The translations under genes and the position numbers were made by a program. Shown piece by piece: positions 8,622-20,404 of a DNA stretch of 64,000 bases. The notes below the pieces were generated by a model, which did not search any database, was not told the DNA's origin, and saw only the letters and a program-made list of their open reading frames with translations. The first letter of the stretch is position 1. Each line of letters begins with the position of its first letter. The DNA comes from JAPPHA01 sp965221575 (lineage in GTDB: Bacteria; Pseudomonadota; Alphaproteobacteria; Rhodobacterales; Rhodobacteraceae). The stretch lies in contig CBDCSM010000011.1 of assembly GCA_965221575.1 (NCBI GenBank), forward strand, positions 1-64,000, given 5' to 3'.

Positions 8622-9794
8622 ATGACCCAGCTAACCTCGCGTTCGCAATGGATGACCGACGAACATGTGATGCTGGAAGACATGTTTCGCCGCTTCGTTA
8701 ACGACAACTGGGCGCACAGGCTCCCGGCCTGGCGAGAGCAAGGGGAAATCGACCGCGACTGCTGGTACGAAGCGGGAGAACTCGGGCTTCTCTGTCCCTC
8801 GATTCCCTCGGAATACGGCGGAGGGGACGGGGACTTCGGCCATGAAGCCGTCATCACCATCGAAGGCGCGCGGATGAACTTGCTGAGTTGGGGGCACGGA
8901 ATCCATTCAGGCATCGTTGCGCACTACATCTATTCCTACGGGACCGAAGAGCAAAAACGCCGCTGGCTGCCGGGGATGGCCACCGGCGAACTCGTCGGTG
9001 CGCTCGCCATGACGGAGCCGTCCGGAGGCTCGGATGTCCAGGCGATCCGGACATGCGCGCTCAAGGACGGCAATGCCTACAGGATGAGCGGTCAGAAGAC
9101 ATTCATCACCAATGGCCAACAGGCAAACCTCGTCATCGTCGCATGCAAGACCGATCCCGATGAACGGGCCCGGGGAATATCGCTTCTGGTCGTTGAAACC
9201 GAAGGCGCCGACGGGTTCTCGCGCGGCCCGAAACTCGACAAGATCGGGCTCAAGGCACAGGACACGTCGGAACTGTTTTTCGATGGCGTCGTCATCCCCC
9301 CGGAAAATGTTCTCGGCGGAGAGGAACGCCTTGGCGATGGATTCGCCATGATGATGCAGCAGTTGCCCCAGGAGCGGCTGATCATCGGTTGCACCGCGGT
9401 CGGCGCCATCGAGGGCGCCGTTGACGACACCATCGACTACTGCCGAAGTCGTCACGCCTTCGGGAAACCAATTCTCCAGTTCCAGAACACGCAATTCAAG
9501 CTTGCCGAATGCAAGACAAAGGCGGTCGTTGCGCGCGCCTTTCTCGATGAGTGCGTGTCCGACCATGTCTCCGGCGACCTGGGCGTCGAGAAGGCGGCCA
9601 TGTGCAAGTACTGGCTGAGCGATACCCAATGCGAAGTGCTGGACGAATGCCTGCAACTCCACGGCGGCTACGGGTACATGACGGAATACAAGATCGCACA
9701 GATGTGGACGGACGCACGGGTCCAGCGGATTTACGGTGGCACCAACGAAATCATGAAGCACATAATCGCGCGATCCATCATCGAGGCGGACTGA
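8622..9794 (+). CDS. Acyl-CoA dehydrogenase, long-chain (LCAD)-like
   Basis: A 390-residue FAD enzyme for the first step of fatty acid beta-oxidation, making 2-enoyl-CoA. Family motifs are ALAMTEPSGGSDV (FAD/substrate loop), GYGYMTEYKIAQ and RIYGGTNEIMK at the C-terminus. The MCAD-type catalytic Glu of the YEGT motif is Gly here (IYGGTNE). A Glu is instead present at residue 251 in QQLPQERLII, the position used by LCAD and isovaleryl-CoA dehydrogenases. Start ATG 8622 follows CAGGAAG; the open frame extends 42 bases further upstream without a better site. It is first in an operon with GST, thiolase and FadJ-type genes. Confidence 0.93.
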   Translation: MTQLTSRSQWMTDEHVMLEDMFRRFVNDNWAHRLPAWREQGEIDRDCWYEAGELGLLCPSIPSEYGGGDGDFGHEAVITIEGARMNLLSWGHGIHSGIVAHYIYSYGTEEQKRRWLPGMATGELVGALAMTEPSGGSDVQAIRTCALKDGNAYRMSGQKTFITNGQQANLVIVACKTDPDERARGISLLVVETEGADGFSRGPKLDKIGLKAQDTSELFFDGVVIPPENVLGGEERLGDGFAMMMQQLPQERLIIGCTAVGAIEGAVDDTIDYCRSRHAFGKPILQFQNTQFKLAECKTKAVVARAFLDECVSDHVSGDLGVEKAAMCKYWLSDTQCEVLDECLQLHGGYGYMTEYKIAQMWTDARVQRIYGGTNEIMKHIIARSIIEAD

Positions 9795-9901
9795 AACCGC
9801 ATCGTGCCGGACACGCGCATGGTTTTGGCGCCCGGGGACACCGGGCCGGAAACCGCAGGACACATGCGCCGACAATCGGAAGGCAAGTGAAGAGGACGAC
9901 A

Positions 9902-10535
9902 ATGATCAGGATGTACTGCTTCGGGGAATCCGGGAATGCGTACAAGGCGACGTTACCGCTCCACCTGTCCGGCCTCGAATGGACCCCGGTCTACGTCGAT
10001 TTTTTTGCCGGGGAGGCCAGAACTCCCGAATTCCGGGCACTCAATCCCATGTGCGAAGTTCCGGTCATGGTCGATGGCGATACGACGCTGACACAGTCGG
10101 GTGCAATCCAGGACTACATCTCGGAGAAGACCGGCAAGTTCGGAGGGAAAGACGCGGCCGAAAGGCGGGAAATCCTGCGTTGGGTCCTCTGGGACAATCA
10201 CAAGTTTTCCTCGCCGGCCGGGATGGTCCGGTTTCTCATGAACTTCCTGCCTGCCGAAAAACGTCCGCAGCCAGTCATCGATTTCATGCAACATCGCCTC
10301 AAGTTCGCCTACACGATTCTCGATGGTGCCTTGGGCGAACGCGATTGGCTGGTCGGAGACGGCCCGACCATGGCGGATTTCTCCTGCTGCGGATATCTGT
10401 TCTATCCGGAACCGTTCGGATTCGACCGCCAGCGCCTGGCCGGCCATCGATGCCTGGCTTGACCGGATTTCGAGCCTCGACGGCTGGAAACACCCGTATG
10501 ACCTGATGCCGGGCAACCCGTCCGACCGAAGCTGA
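9902..10535 (+). pseudogene. Glutathione S-transferase family gene with a C-terminal frameshift
   Basis: The N-terminal thioredoxin-like domain is clear: MIRMYCFGESGNAYKATLPL, then the cis-proline region MCEVPVMVDG and TLTQSGAIQDYI. The helical C-terminal domain runs intact to YPEPFGFDRQ. The frame then reads RLAGHRCLA and stops at 10462. In the next frame the expected ending continues as AWPAIDAWLDRISSLDGW to a stop at 10535. One extra base near 10430 explains this; it may be a real frameshift or an assembly error. GST genes inside fatty-acid operons probably handle electrophilic acyl or lipid products; the role here is unknown. Confidence 0.75.
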
Positions 10536-10556
10536 CGCCGAAAGGAACACCTGGAC

Positions 10557-11774
<1,218 letters not shown>

Positions 11775-11786
11775 GGAGGCCATTCC

Positions 11787-13967
11787 ATGCCTGCATTCGA
11801 TCTCGTGACGGACGACCGGGAAATCGCAACGATTACCTGGGATCTTCCGGGGCGTTCCATGAACGTCCTGGATGTCGCGCAACTCGACGAACTCGAGGCG
11901 CTGGTCGATCGCGTTCTGGAGGACCCGTCGATCAAGGGGGCGGTCATCACGTCCGGAAAACCGGACTTTTCAGGCGGCATGGACCTTAATGTCCTGGCCG
12001 GACTGAGGACGAACGCGGGCGGAAACCCGGCGGCCCGGGTTTTCGAAATGACGATGGGTGTGCATCGCGTCCTTCGAAAGATCGAATGCGGGGGAGCTTC
12101 CTGGAACGCGCCCGGACGGCAGGCCAAGCCATTCGCGGCTGCTCTCCCCGGCACGGCCCTCGGAGTAGGGTACGAAATTGCCCTCGCGTGCCACCGGATT
12201 CTTGCCGCGGACCGCCTGGACGCAAAAATCGGGTTGCCGGAGATTCGCGTCGGCCTGTTTCCCGGAGGCGGAGGGACAACCAGGCTCGTGCGCAGGCTCG
12301 GGTTGATGGGCGCCTCTGCGTTCCTGTTCGAGGGGCGCATGGTGTCACCCGGCCAGGCACGTGAGGCCGGACTTGTCGACGAAGTCGTTGCACCTGACGA
12401 CGTTTGCACCATCGCGCAGGAATGGGTCCACGCGTCGAGCGAAGAAGACAGCGTCAAACCCTGGGACGCCCCCAAGTTCCGGTTTCCAGGTGGAGCACCG
12501 TTTCATCCACAGGGATTCATGACCTTCGTCGGCGCCAATGCCCAGCTGCATGGCCGGACAAAGGGCCTGTACCCGGCAGCGCGCGCGATGCTCTCGGCGA
12601 TATACGAAGGCGCGCTCGTGCCGTTCGACACCGCGCTCAGGATCGAAGCGCGCTGGTTCACGTCCGTCGCACTGAATCCATCGTCGTCCGCGATGATCAA
12701 CACGCTCTTCCTGTCCAAGCAGGCACTTGAGCGTGGTGCGCGCAGGCCAGCGGCGATCGAGCGACGCGAAACGAGGCGCCTTGCCGTACTTGGCGCCGGA
12801 ATGATGGGAACGGGCATCGGATACGTCGCAGCGGCGGCGGGAATCCGGGTGGTTCTGCTCGACAAGGATTCCGACAGGATCAAGCAGGCTCGCGAGTCGA
12901 TCAGTTCGCTTCTTGACGGCGACGTGAAACGAAACCGGCGAACGCCGTCGCAACGGGACGCTTCGCTCGACCGGATCGCGTTTACCGAGAGCTACGAGGA
13001 CGTCAGGGGGTCGGACCTGATCATCGAGGCCGTTTTCGAAGATCCCGCCGTCAAGGCCGACGTGCTCCGCGCCGCAACCGCCGTCGCCGGCGGCAAGACA
13101 GTCATCGCCAGCAACACCTCGACATTGCCGATTTCCGAACTCGCCGACGCGGTAACCGATCCCGGCAGGTTCGTGGGCATTCACTTTTTCTCGCCCGTCC
13201 ACAGGATGATGCTTGTCGAGATCATTCGGGGGCGCGAGACCGAGGATCACGCGGTCGCGAGTGCCCTGGACTTCGCCCGGCAGATCAGGAAAACGCCCAT
13301 CGTCGTCAACGATGCCCGGTTTTTCTACGCAAACCGCTGCATCATCCCCTACATCAACGAGGGCGTACGCATGATCGCGGAAGGCGTGAATCCCGCGCTA
13401 GTCGAAAACGCTGCCAAGGGAATCGGGATGCCCCTCGGGCCTCTTCAACTGGTCGACGAGACATCGATCGATCTTGGCGTCAGCATCGCCAGGGCATCGC
13501 GTGCGGTCATGGGCGAATCGTACCCGGCCGCTGACGCTGATAAAGTTCTCGAAAGGCTGGCGAGCCTCGGACGCCTCGGGCGCAAGTCCCGCGGCGGTTT
13601 CTACTCCTATGATGAGCGAGGCAAGCGTCAGCGCCTTTGGACAGGATTACGGGATCACTGGCCGGTATCCGGCGACCAGCCCGACGCGCTGGCGGTGCAG
13701 CACCGCCTCCTGCTCATCCAGGTCCTGGAGGCAATCAAGGCCTATGAGGACGGGGTCCTGGGCGACGTTCGCGAGGGTGATGTCGGGGCGGTGCTCGGAT
13801 GGGGCTTCGCACCGGGCACCGGCGGTCCGTTCAGCTGGGTGGACCTGGCCGGCGCCGGGAGCGTCGTGGAGATCTGCGGCGGATTGTCGAAGCGCGCGGG
13901 CGAACGATTCCGGGCCCCTGCCCTGCTCGAAAGCATGGCCCGGTCCGACCAGACCTTTTACCAGTAA
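11787..13967 (+). CDS. Multifunctional enoyl-CoA hydratase / 3-hydroxyacyl-CoA dehydrogenase (FadB/FadJ type)
   Basis: A 726-residue fusion enzyme. The N-terminal crotonase half (about 1-190) keeps both catalytic Glu residues, in GTALGVGYEIAL and GLPEIRVGLFPGGGG. A linker leads to the NAD-binding domain, LAVLGAGMMGTGIGY (about residue 330). The dehydrogenase catalytic His and Glu follow in GIHFFSPVHRMMLVEII. The C-terminal helical domains are complete. It hydrates 2-enoyl-CoA and oxidises the L-3-hydroxyacyl-CoA. It begins 12 bp after the thiolase stop, so coexpression is very likely. The length is normal for FadB/FadJ. Confidence 0.95.
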   Translation: MPAFDLVTDDREIATITWDLPGRSMNVLDVAQLDELEALVDRVLEDPSIKGAVITSGKPDFSGGMDLNVLAGLRTNAGGNPAARVFEMTMGVHRVLRKIECGGASWNAPGRQAKPFAAALPGTALGVGYEIALACHRILAADRLDAKIGLPEIRVGLFPGGGGTTRLVRRLGLMGASAFLFEGRMVSPGQAREAGLVDEVVAPDDVCTIAQEWVHASSEEDSVKPWDAPKFRFPGGAPFHPQGFMTFVGANAQLHGRTKGLYPAARAMLSAIYEGALVPFDTALRIEARWFTSVALNPSSSAMINTLFLSKQALERGARRPAAIERRETRRLAVLGAGMMGTGIGYVAAAAGIRVVLLDKDSDRIKQARESISSLLDGDVKRNRRTPSQRDASLDRIAFTESYEDVRGSDLIIEAVFEDPAVKADVLRAATAVAGGKTVIASNTSTLPISELADAVTDPGRFVGIHFFSPVHRMMLVEIIRGRETEDHAVASALDFARQIRKTPIVVNDARFFYANRCIIPYINEGVRMIAEGVNPALVENAAKGIGMPLGPLQLVDETSIDLGVSIARASRAVMGESYPAADADKVLERLASLGRLGRKSRGGFYSYDERGKRQRLWTGLRDHWPVSGDQPDALAVQHRLLLIQVLEAIKAYEDGVLGDVREGDVGAVLGWGFAPGTGGPFSWVDLAGAGSVVEICGGLSKRAGERFRAPALLESMARSDQTFYQ

Positions 13968-14162
13968 TCCGGCAAAGCAACTCCCGGAAAACGGTCGAAC
14001 GTCGCAGGCCGGGGCCTGTCGCTCAATCACTGATTCACCATTCTCCGGACGCATCGCGCGCGTTTCCAGCCGTACCGCCGCGCCACGGTGATTCTCGGTG
14101 AATCCGGTGGACGCAGACCAAACAGGCGTACCCGCTGAAAACGCAAGGACAAGGAGAAGACC

Positions 14163-14921
<759 letters not shown>

Positions 14922-15260
14922 TGACCTTGGCAACCCGTTCGGTCGCTGCAGTGGAATTGGTCTGACTGCCGGTCTCGCTGCCAGGTTACCGTTTGGCCGG
15001 GCGGTGGTGAAAGGATTCGGACCCTTCATTCACCGATCCCGCCGTGCCGGGCACGGATGTCGACAGGCACCGCCAATGCATCGTCCTGTTTCGAGTGATC
15101 CAGGATTTCTCACGAAGAGTGACACCTCGCAGGCAGAGTTCACGCCAACCCGCGTATATCCGATTCCTGTACAGTGTGAGCAATCAAAAAAACCGAGACT
15201 GAGCGCCCAGGAGTGTTCCGCCCAAGTGTGCTGCATGGTGAAACGGCCGCAGGCGGTATT
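14922..15260. other. Intergenic region between channel pseudogene and Fic gene
   Basis: About 340 bp between convergent genes. No coding pattern, tRNA or clear terminator was recognised. Confidence 0.5.
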
Positions 15261-16805
15261 CTAGTTCGAATTCTTCAACTCTTGCATTGACCAATTGAGC
15301 CTTTCAGCGATCAATTCAGCAAAAGGACGGACATCAAACGCCGTACTTGCAGCCTCGAGCGCCAACATGTAGCGCGCTCGATCCTCCAGCCGAATGATTG
15401 TCCATGGATGGCCACCGGAGGCGAGCATGACATTCATCAAGAACCTCGCCATGCGCCCATTTCCATCCGAATAAGGATGAACATACCCAATCAGCCAGTG
15501 GCCAAGGACAGCACGAACGACGGCCGAGGTTTCCGACGTCAATCGTACGAAAAGCTCTTCCATACCATCGGCAACCGCTTCGACCCTTGGTGGAACATGG
15601 CGCGAACCTCGCAGATAGGCCGGATGGTTGCGAAATCCGGCAAGTACACCTGCGCGTACAATTCCGGCATCAACCGACGGCTGGAACAACTGCTCATACC
15701 ATCCGTCGTGATCCTCAACGGCCACCAATCCAGCCGGCTCCCCTGCGAGAACCCTGACGATAGAAGCTCGAACTGCCTGGAACGCCTGCCAATAGCCACG
15801 TGCTGCAAGCGCGTCTCGATCAGTACGGTCAACAGGATTTCCCTCTGGATCAAACTGACCGGTCCGTACTCTCTCGATCAACTTTTCGGTAACCCTGTAT
15901 CCTTCGATCGACAGTGAGTTGTAGGCATCGTTGACGTAGACCTCGTCTATGTTTGCAAGATAGGCATCCGCATCACGAGGCAGCGGCAAGTCCTCTGGCA
16001 AAACGTCGATCACCACTTCGCGCCCACCTTGCCAGGCGTTCCGAATACGCCCTACCAAGGATGAAACGCCGGTTTGAATGTGAGGCAGCGATACGTCGGG
16101 TGAAAACGGATCACGTATCCGTACGTCATGATCTGCTGAACGCATTCGCCTTAAGATCCGATCGGCTTCCACCGCGCGGTCCATGTTCCTGAGTGCGCCC
16201 GCTACCCGGCCTGCGGCTCTTGCATGTCCGCCATCGAGGAGCCTTGCAAGCAGACCACTGGTCGACCGCAACGATGCCAGCACGATCCGTGCTTCCAATG
16301 GGTGACTTTGAAAGAATCTCTCCGTGACCTTGATAAGCGCCGCTTCGACCGCCAATACCGGGAACCCGTCCTTGCGCACCAAATCGTCTTTTGCGGGCAG
16401 GGCTTTTTTCAGATCATAGATCGAGGTTTGAAACGGCAGCGGGCGATTGTTTCCCGATGCCCTTGGGCTCCAGACGATAACTTGCCCTGGAATCGCCGGA
16501 CTTTCAGCGTGCCGCAGTAGCGATTGCACAGGAGAGAAGCACCATTCATCCCCAAACTTTTCATTACAATACCGAAGGCAGAACTCCCAGAAGGACGAAT
16601 ACCAAAAGGTAGAATCTCCGGGCCGATCCTCAGGACATGTCGCAACCAGCCAGCCAGCCATGACGCCCTTCAGAAAGCCTGTTCGCTGCAATCGCTCACG
16701 ATGCGTTCTGCTGAGCTCGCTGCTCTTGATAACGCTGCCTACATCCTCCTGTAATTTCCGCAACACTTTCAGGGATGCAGCCAATTTTTCGTTTGGAGGT
16801 GCCAT
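15261..16805 (-). CDS. Fic-family protein (probable AMP-transferase) with a large N-terminal domain
   Basis: A 514-residue protein. The Fic catalytic motif is HPYSDGNGRMAR (residues 443-454), matching HPFxxGNGRxxR with the catalytic His and Arg. An inhibitory-helix motif (S/T)xxxE(G/N) occurs upstream as SLSIEG (297-302), so autoinhibition of the class II type is likely. Fic enzymes transfer AMP or another nucleotide moiety to target hydroxyls. Residues 30-220 form a separate domain (RTGFLKGVMAGWLVATCP, then FWYSSFWEFCLRY and SPVQSLLRHA) resembling the winged-helix start of AbiEi-type antitoxins. It stands alone with no FicA-like partner, so it may be self-regulated. Confidence 0.88.
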   Translation of the reverse strand: MAPPNEKLAASLKVLRKLQEDVGSVIKSSELSRTHRERLQRTGFLKGVMAGWLVATCPEDRPGDSTFWYSSFWEFCLRYCNEKFGDEWCFSPVQSLLRHAESPAIPGQVIVWSPRASGNNRPLPFQTSIYDLKKALPAKDDLVRKDGFPVLAVEAALIKVTERFFQSHPLEARIVLASLRSTSGLLARLLDGGHARAAGRVAGALRNMDRAVEADRILRRMRSADHDVRIRDPFSPDVSLPHIQTGVSSLVGRIRNAWQGGREVVIDVLPEDLPLPRDADAYLANIDEVYVNDAYNSLSIEGYRVTEKLIERVRTGQFDPEGNPVDRTDRDALAARGYWQAFQAVRASIVRVLAGEPAGLVAVEDHDGWYEQLFQPSVDAGIVRAGVLAGFRNHPAYLRGSRHVPPRVEAVADGMEELFVRLTSETSAVVRAVLGHWLIGYVHPYSDGNGRMARFLMNVMLASGGHPWTIIRLEDRARYMLALEAASTAFDVRPFAELIAERLNWSMQELKNSN

Positions 16806-17452
16806 CTTCCCTGTAACTTTTGCCCCACCATCCGGTCAATTACACGTCAATGATGATGTTCATCTAAGCGTTTATGATGTTGTGCACATACGCGTCAACT
16901 GCACCGGTGGAATTTTCCCGTGCGAACGTCCATGCATATCTCGATCAATAAGGATGCGTCCGCGTTTCCGCAGACAGGCATTCCTCGACAGATCGAGCAA
17001 GTCGGGATCTCCACAAAGCGCTCACCCAGTGCATTGGGCGTTCGCCCCGGCGCACATGATCTGACTGGGGTTCCCTTGCATGTGATTCGGTCGCTGTTCG
17101 CAGCCAATCGCAAGATAGGCCCGGTCGTGCTCGTCCATGGGCAGTTCAACATGCATGACATTGGAGGTCACCTGAAATCACTACATCCCGAATGGAGCCT
17201 GATCGGTTGCGAGCGACCCTGACAATCGCTCCACGACTTTCCTGCAGTCGGGCGGCTTCGTGCCAAGGCCGGCTTCTTGCGCGACGCGTACGAAGGGGAC
17301 GGCAAATACGGTCGACAAAGGCACAGAAACGAATGATGTCCATGTCATTTGCCTTCAACAGGTCCATTGAAGCCGCATGGCCGTGCAACACGTGACGTGT
17401 TCACAAGCGGCTTTAGTCTCGACGCAACAAGGCAACCCTCGTTGTTTGACGG
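16806..17452. other. Intergenic region upstream of the Fic gene, no supported gene
   Basis: About 650 bp. A 100-codon frame at 16920-17222 on the plus strand looks mildly protein-like, but it has no ribosome binding site and no recognised motif. The stretch next to the Fic start is relatively AT-rich and probably holds its promoter. Confidence 0.4.
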
Positions 17453-18373
17453 TCAGATCGTCCTGTTGTTCCTCACCGCGATCAGGCACCCGGAACCCGC
17501 GATGGCGAGAATGCCAAGGATGTCGAACACGTCGAGCTGCTGGCGCCAGATTATCCAGCCCCATATTCCGGCGAAAAAGAGAAAACTGAATTCGAAAACC
17601 GCCACGAGCGTCGGGTCGGCGATTTGGTATCCGCGGATCAGGCCCGAAACGGCAATCAGCGAACCCGCGGCCTGGACAACGGTCCAGAACAGCAATCGCT
17701 CGGTTGGCGTTACCCATCCCTGCACAAAGAACGGGGCGGTTTCGATCCACGATTCCGGCACCGGCAACAGCGCCAGGACAACCGAACCCGTCAATCCGGC
17801 GACACCGAGTGTCAGAAAGAACCAGAGCAACAGCACGGCCGTTTCTTCGGTGGCACATTTGTGCCTCGTGATGAGTTGCCCGAGACCATAGAACATGCCG
17901 GCGAATAACGGGAAAATCGCGACGATCGTCAGATTGTCGGGATCGGGACGAAGTACGACGAGAACGCCTGCGAACCCGAGCGCAACCGCCGCGATCCGCA
18001 CCGGGCCGACGCGGACCCGGAACAGGAGGACGGAATACAGAAGGATGAAAATCGGCGAGGTGAACAGGGCGGCGCCTGCCTCGGCGATGGGCAACACCGA
18101 GAGCGAGCCGAAATAGAGCATCATCGAAATAGTGATCAGGACCGACCGCAACACGACCGCGCGGAGATTCTTCGGCATGACCCGTCGGCGGGTCAGGCGG
18201 CAGAACAGCAGCAGCACCGAACACCCGATTACCGACCGCACGAAATGGAACTGCCACAGGCCGGCTTCTTCGGAAATCACCAGGACGAAATTGTCGATAA
18301 GGCCGATGATCGACATGGCGCCGACGATCATGGCTCCACCGTGCAAGGTCCGTGACGGAGGCGGTGACACCAT
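17453..18373 (-). CDS. DMT-superfamily transporter (EamA family)
   Basis: An inner-membrane protein of 306 residues with about ten hydrophobic segments in two EamA repeats. The first repeat shows FHFVRSVIGCSVLLLFCRL and the second AVFEFSFLFFAGIWGWIIW, typical of RhaT/EamA metabolite exporters. The start ATG 18373 is chosen because AAGGAG precedes it at six bases; the frame stays open ten codons further. The gene is divergent from the acyl-CoA ligase with about 170 bp between starts. The substrate is unknown; relatives export amino acids or take up SAM or carnitine-like compounds. Confidence 0.88.
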   Translation of the reverse strand: MVSPPPSRTLHGGAMIVGAMSIIGLIDNFVLVISEEAGLWQFHFVRSVIGCSVLLLFCRLTRRRVMPKNLRAVVLRSVLITISMMLYFGSLSVLPIAEAGAALFTSPIFILLYSVLLFRVRVGPVRIAAVALGFAGVLVVLRPDPDNLTIVAIFPLFAGMFYGLGQLITRHKCATEETAVLLLWFFLTLGVAGLTGSVVLALLPVPESWIETAPFFVQGWVTPTERLLFWTVVQAAGSLIAVSGLIRGYQIADPTLVAVFEFSFLFFAGIWGWIIWRQQLDVFDILGILAIAGSGCLIAVRNNRTI

Positions 18374-18544
18374 CGACTGCTCCTTGATCCTGGCTGACCG
18401 CACCCGGTTCCCTCGACCGGCCGGATTTCCTGTTTGTCAGTTCACGACAAACTGCTATCCATTCGTCAAGTGTTTTCGAAAGCCCCGGCCGCCAAGCCCG
18501 AAACCCGGCCGCACGACACTGGGACAGAGTCAGGGAGGAACGTC

Positions 18545-20173
18545 ATGGCAGCCATGGCCGACGAAACCGGCCTCGATAAAAACCCGGCAAACTACGTTCC
18601 TCTGTCACCACTGTCCCATCTTCGACGAGCGCGGGACGTTTTCGGTCAACGGGAAGCGCTTGTCTACGGCGACCGCCGATACAACTGGAGCGAAGTCCAC
18701 GAACGGTGCAGCCGCTTGGCGTCCGCACTGTCTTCGATGGGTATCAAACCCGGCGATGTCGTGTCGGCCGTTTGTCCAAATATCCCCGCGATTGCCGAGG
18801 CTCACTTCGGAGTTCCCGCGGCGGGCGCCGTTCTCAACGCGATCAACGTCCGTCTCGACCCCGATACGATTGCCTATGTCTTCGAACATTGCGACGCCAG
18901 GATCGCCCTGGTGGACAGTCAGTTCCTGCCAACGGTCCAGCGGGCGCTCGAACTGATGGACGGCCCCGGCCCGGACCTGATCGAAGTGGCCGATCCGTCA
19001 GCCGGATTCCCCGCTACCGGAGAATACCAGGAATATGAGGACCTGCTCGCTTCCGGCGAGCCAAGCTTCACGTGGCACGATCCCGAGGACGAATGGGACT
19101 CGATCTCGCTCAACTACACTTCGGGAACGACCGGTCGACCGAAGGGGGTCGTCTGCCATCACCGCGGCGCGTATCTCATGACGATGGGGACGGTCATTTC
19201 CTGGGAAATGACGCTCTATCCCCGCTTCCTGGCTGTCGTTCCGCTCTTTCACTGCAATGGATGGTGCCATACCTGGATGATGCCGCTCGTCGGCGGCACG
19301 ATCATATGTTGCCGCAATATCAACGCCGAGAGCATCTTCGGCGCGATCAGGGACGAGCGCATTACGCATTTTGGCGGCGCTCCGATTGTCCTGAACATGC
19401 TTGTCAATGCTCCCGATGCCGTACGTGTCGGATTTGACCACGAGATCCGCGTGTTCACAGCCGGCGCCCCGCCGTCACCCTCCACCATCAAGGCCGTCGA
19501 GGAACTGGGTTTCACGATCATGCAGGTCTATGGCCTGACCGAGACCTATGGCCATGTCACCGAATGCCTGCATCCCGCGGAATGGCAGGGTATCGGCAGC
19601 GAGGAGCGCTACGCCCGAATGGCGCGCCAGGGAATTCGCATACCGGTCATGGAAAACATTGATGTCGTCGACCAGGAAACCCGAGAACCGGTTCCCCACG
19701 ACGGCAAGACTCTCGGCGAAGTGATCATGACGGGGAACACGGTCATGCGCGGGTACTATCGGAATCCCGAAGCCACCAGCGAGGCCTTTGCTGGCGGAAG
19801 TTTCCGAACCGGCGACATCGCCTATCGCGACGAAGCAGGCTACATACAGATCACCGATCGTCTCAAGGACATCATCATCTCGGGCGGCGAAAACGTGTCG
19901 TCTGTCGAGGTCGAGGCGACACTGATGGCCCATCCGGCCGTCAGCCTGTGTGCCGTCGTCGCACGTCCCGATGCGAAATGGGGCGAAACACCGTGCGCAT
20001 TCGTCGAACTCAAGGAAAACATGGTTGCAGGAGAAGCTGAACTCATCGCCTTCTGCCGGGAACGGCTGGCCGGGTTCAAGACGCCTAAATCCGTCTTCTT
20101 TCAGGAACTACCCAAGACATCGACGGGCAAGATCCAGAAGTTCCAGCTGCGGCAACAGGCGAAATCCATGTGA
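18545..20173 (+). CDS. AMP-forming acyl-CoA synthetase (fatty-acid-CoA ligase)
   Basis: A 542-residue ANL-superfamily enzyme that activates a carboxylic acid to its CoA thioester through an acyl-AMP. The P-loop motif is YTSGTTGRPKGVV, the adenine motif is YGLTETYG, and the hinge region is TGDIAYRDEAGYIQITDRLK. The acetylation-site lysine is in TSTGKIQKF near the C-terminus. Start ATG 18545 follows GGGAGGAACGTC; the open frame extends back to 18434 without a good site. The DxxxxWxxEA-like details and length match medium- or long-chain ligases of the AlkK type. It could feed the nearby beta-oxidation operon. Confidence 0.92.
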   Translation: MAAMADETGLDKNPANYVPLSPLSHLRRARDVFGQREALVYGDRRYNWSEVHERCSRLASALSSMGIKPGDVVSAVCPNIPAIAEAHFGVPAAGAVLNAINVRLDPDTIAYVFEHCDARIALVDSQFLPTVQRALELMDGPGPDLIEVADPSAGFPATGEYQEYEDLLASGEPSFTWHDPEDEWDSISLNYTSGTTGRPKGVVCHHRGAYLMTMGTVISWEMTLYPRFLAVVPLFHCNGWCHTWMMPLVGGTIICCRNINAESIFGAIRDERITHFGGAPIVLNMLVNAPDAVRVGFDHEIRVFTAGAPPSPSTIKAVEELGFTIMQVYGLTETYGHVTECLHPAEWQGIGSEERYARMARQGIRIPVMENIDVVDQETREPVPHDGKTLGEVIMTGNTVMRGYYRNPEATSEAFAGGSFRTGDIAYRDEAGYIQITDRLKDIIISGGENVSSVEVEATLMAHPAVSLCAVVARPDAKWGETPCAFVELKENMVAGEAELIAFCRERLAGFKTPKSVFFQELPKTSTGKIQKFQLRQQAKSM

Positions 20174-20330
20174 CGTCGGAATCCGGTCGCGCGGGACCGG
20201 AAGCGCAAACTTGAGCTTCTTGCGTTGTCAGTAGTGGATTGAACCGCAACGTTTTGTCGGGGCGCCCGGACTTTTCCTCACCAGGAAAGGGGCGATTTGT
20301 GCGCCCGATTTGTCACCCTCAGGCCGCATT

Positions 20331-20376
20331 GTGTCGATTTTTATCAAAATTTTATTTTAAAGATTAATATCGACAC
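20331..20376. repeat. Inverted repeat around an extremely AT-rich core
   Basis: GTGTCGAT (20331-20338) and ATCGACAC (20369-20376) are perfect inverted arms around a 30-bp core with only two non-AT bases. In this GC-rich setting it stands out. It lies just upstream of a consensus-like TATAAT and may be an operator or UP element. Confidence 0.6.
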
Positions 20377-20398
20377 GTACAATTAATGCAATTCCTCC

Positions 20399-20404
20399 TA
20401 TAAT
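20399..20404 (+). promoter_or_regulatory. Consensus -10 box TATAAT upstream of a noncoding stretch
   Basis: A perfect TATAAT. No good -35 hexamer is found at 16-18 bp, but the AT-rich block just upstream could compensate. The next coding start in this direction is about 470 bp away at 20873. Confidence 0.4.

Noticed and set aside
16920..17222. A 100-codon frame upstream of the Fic gene
   Set aside because: No ribosome binding site, no motif and no neighbour in the same direction.
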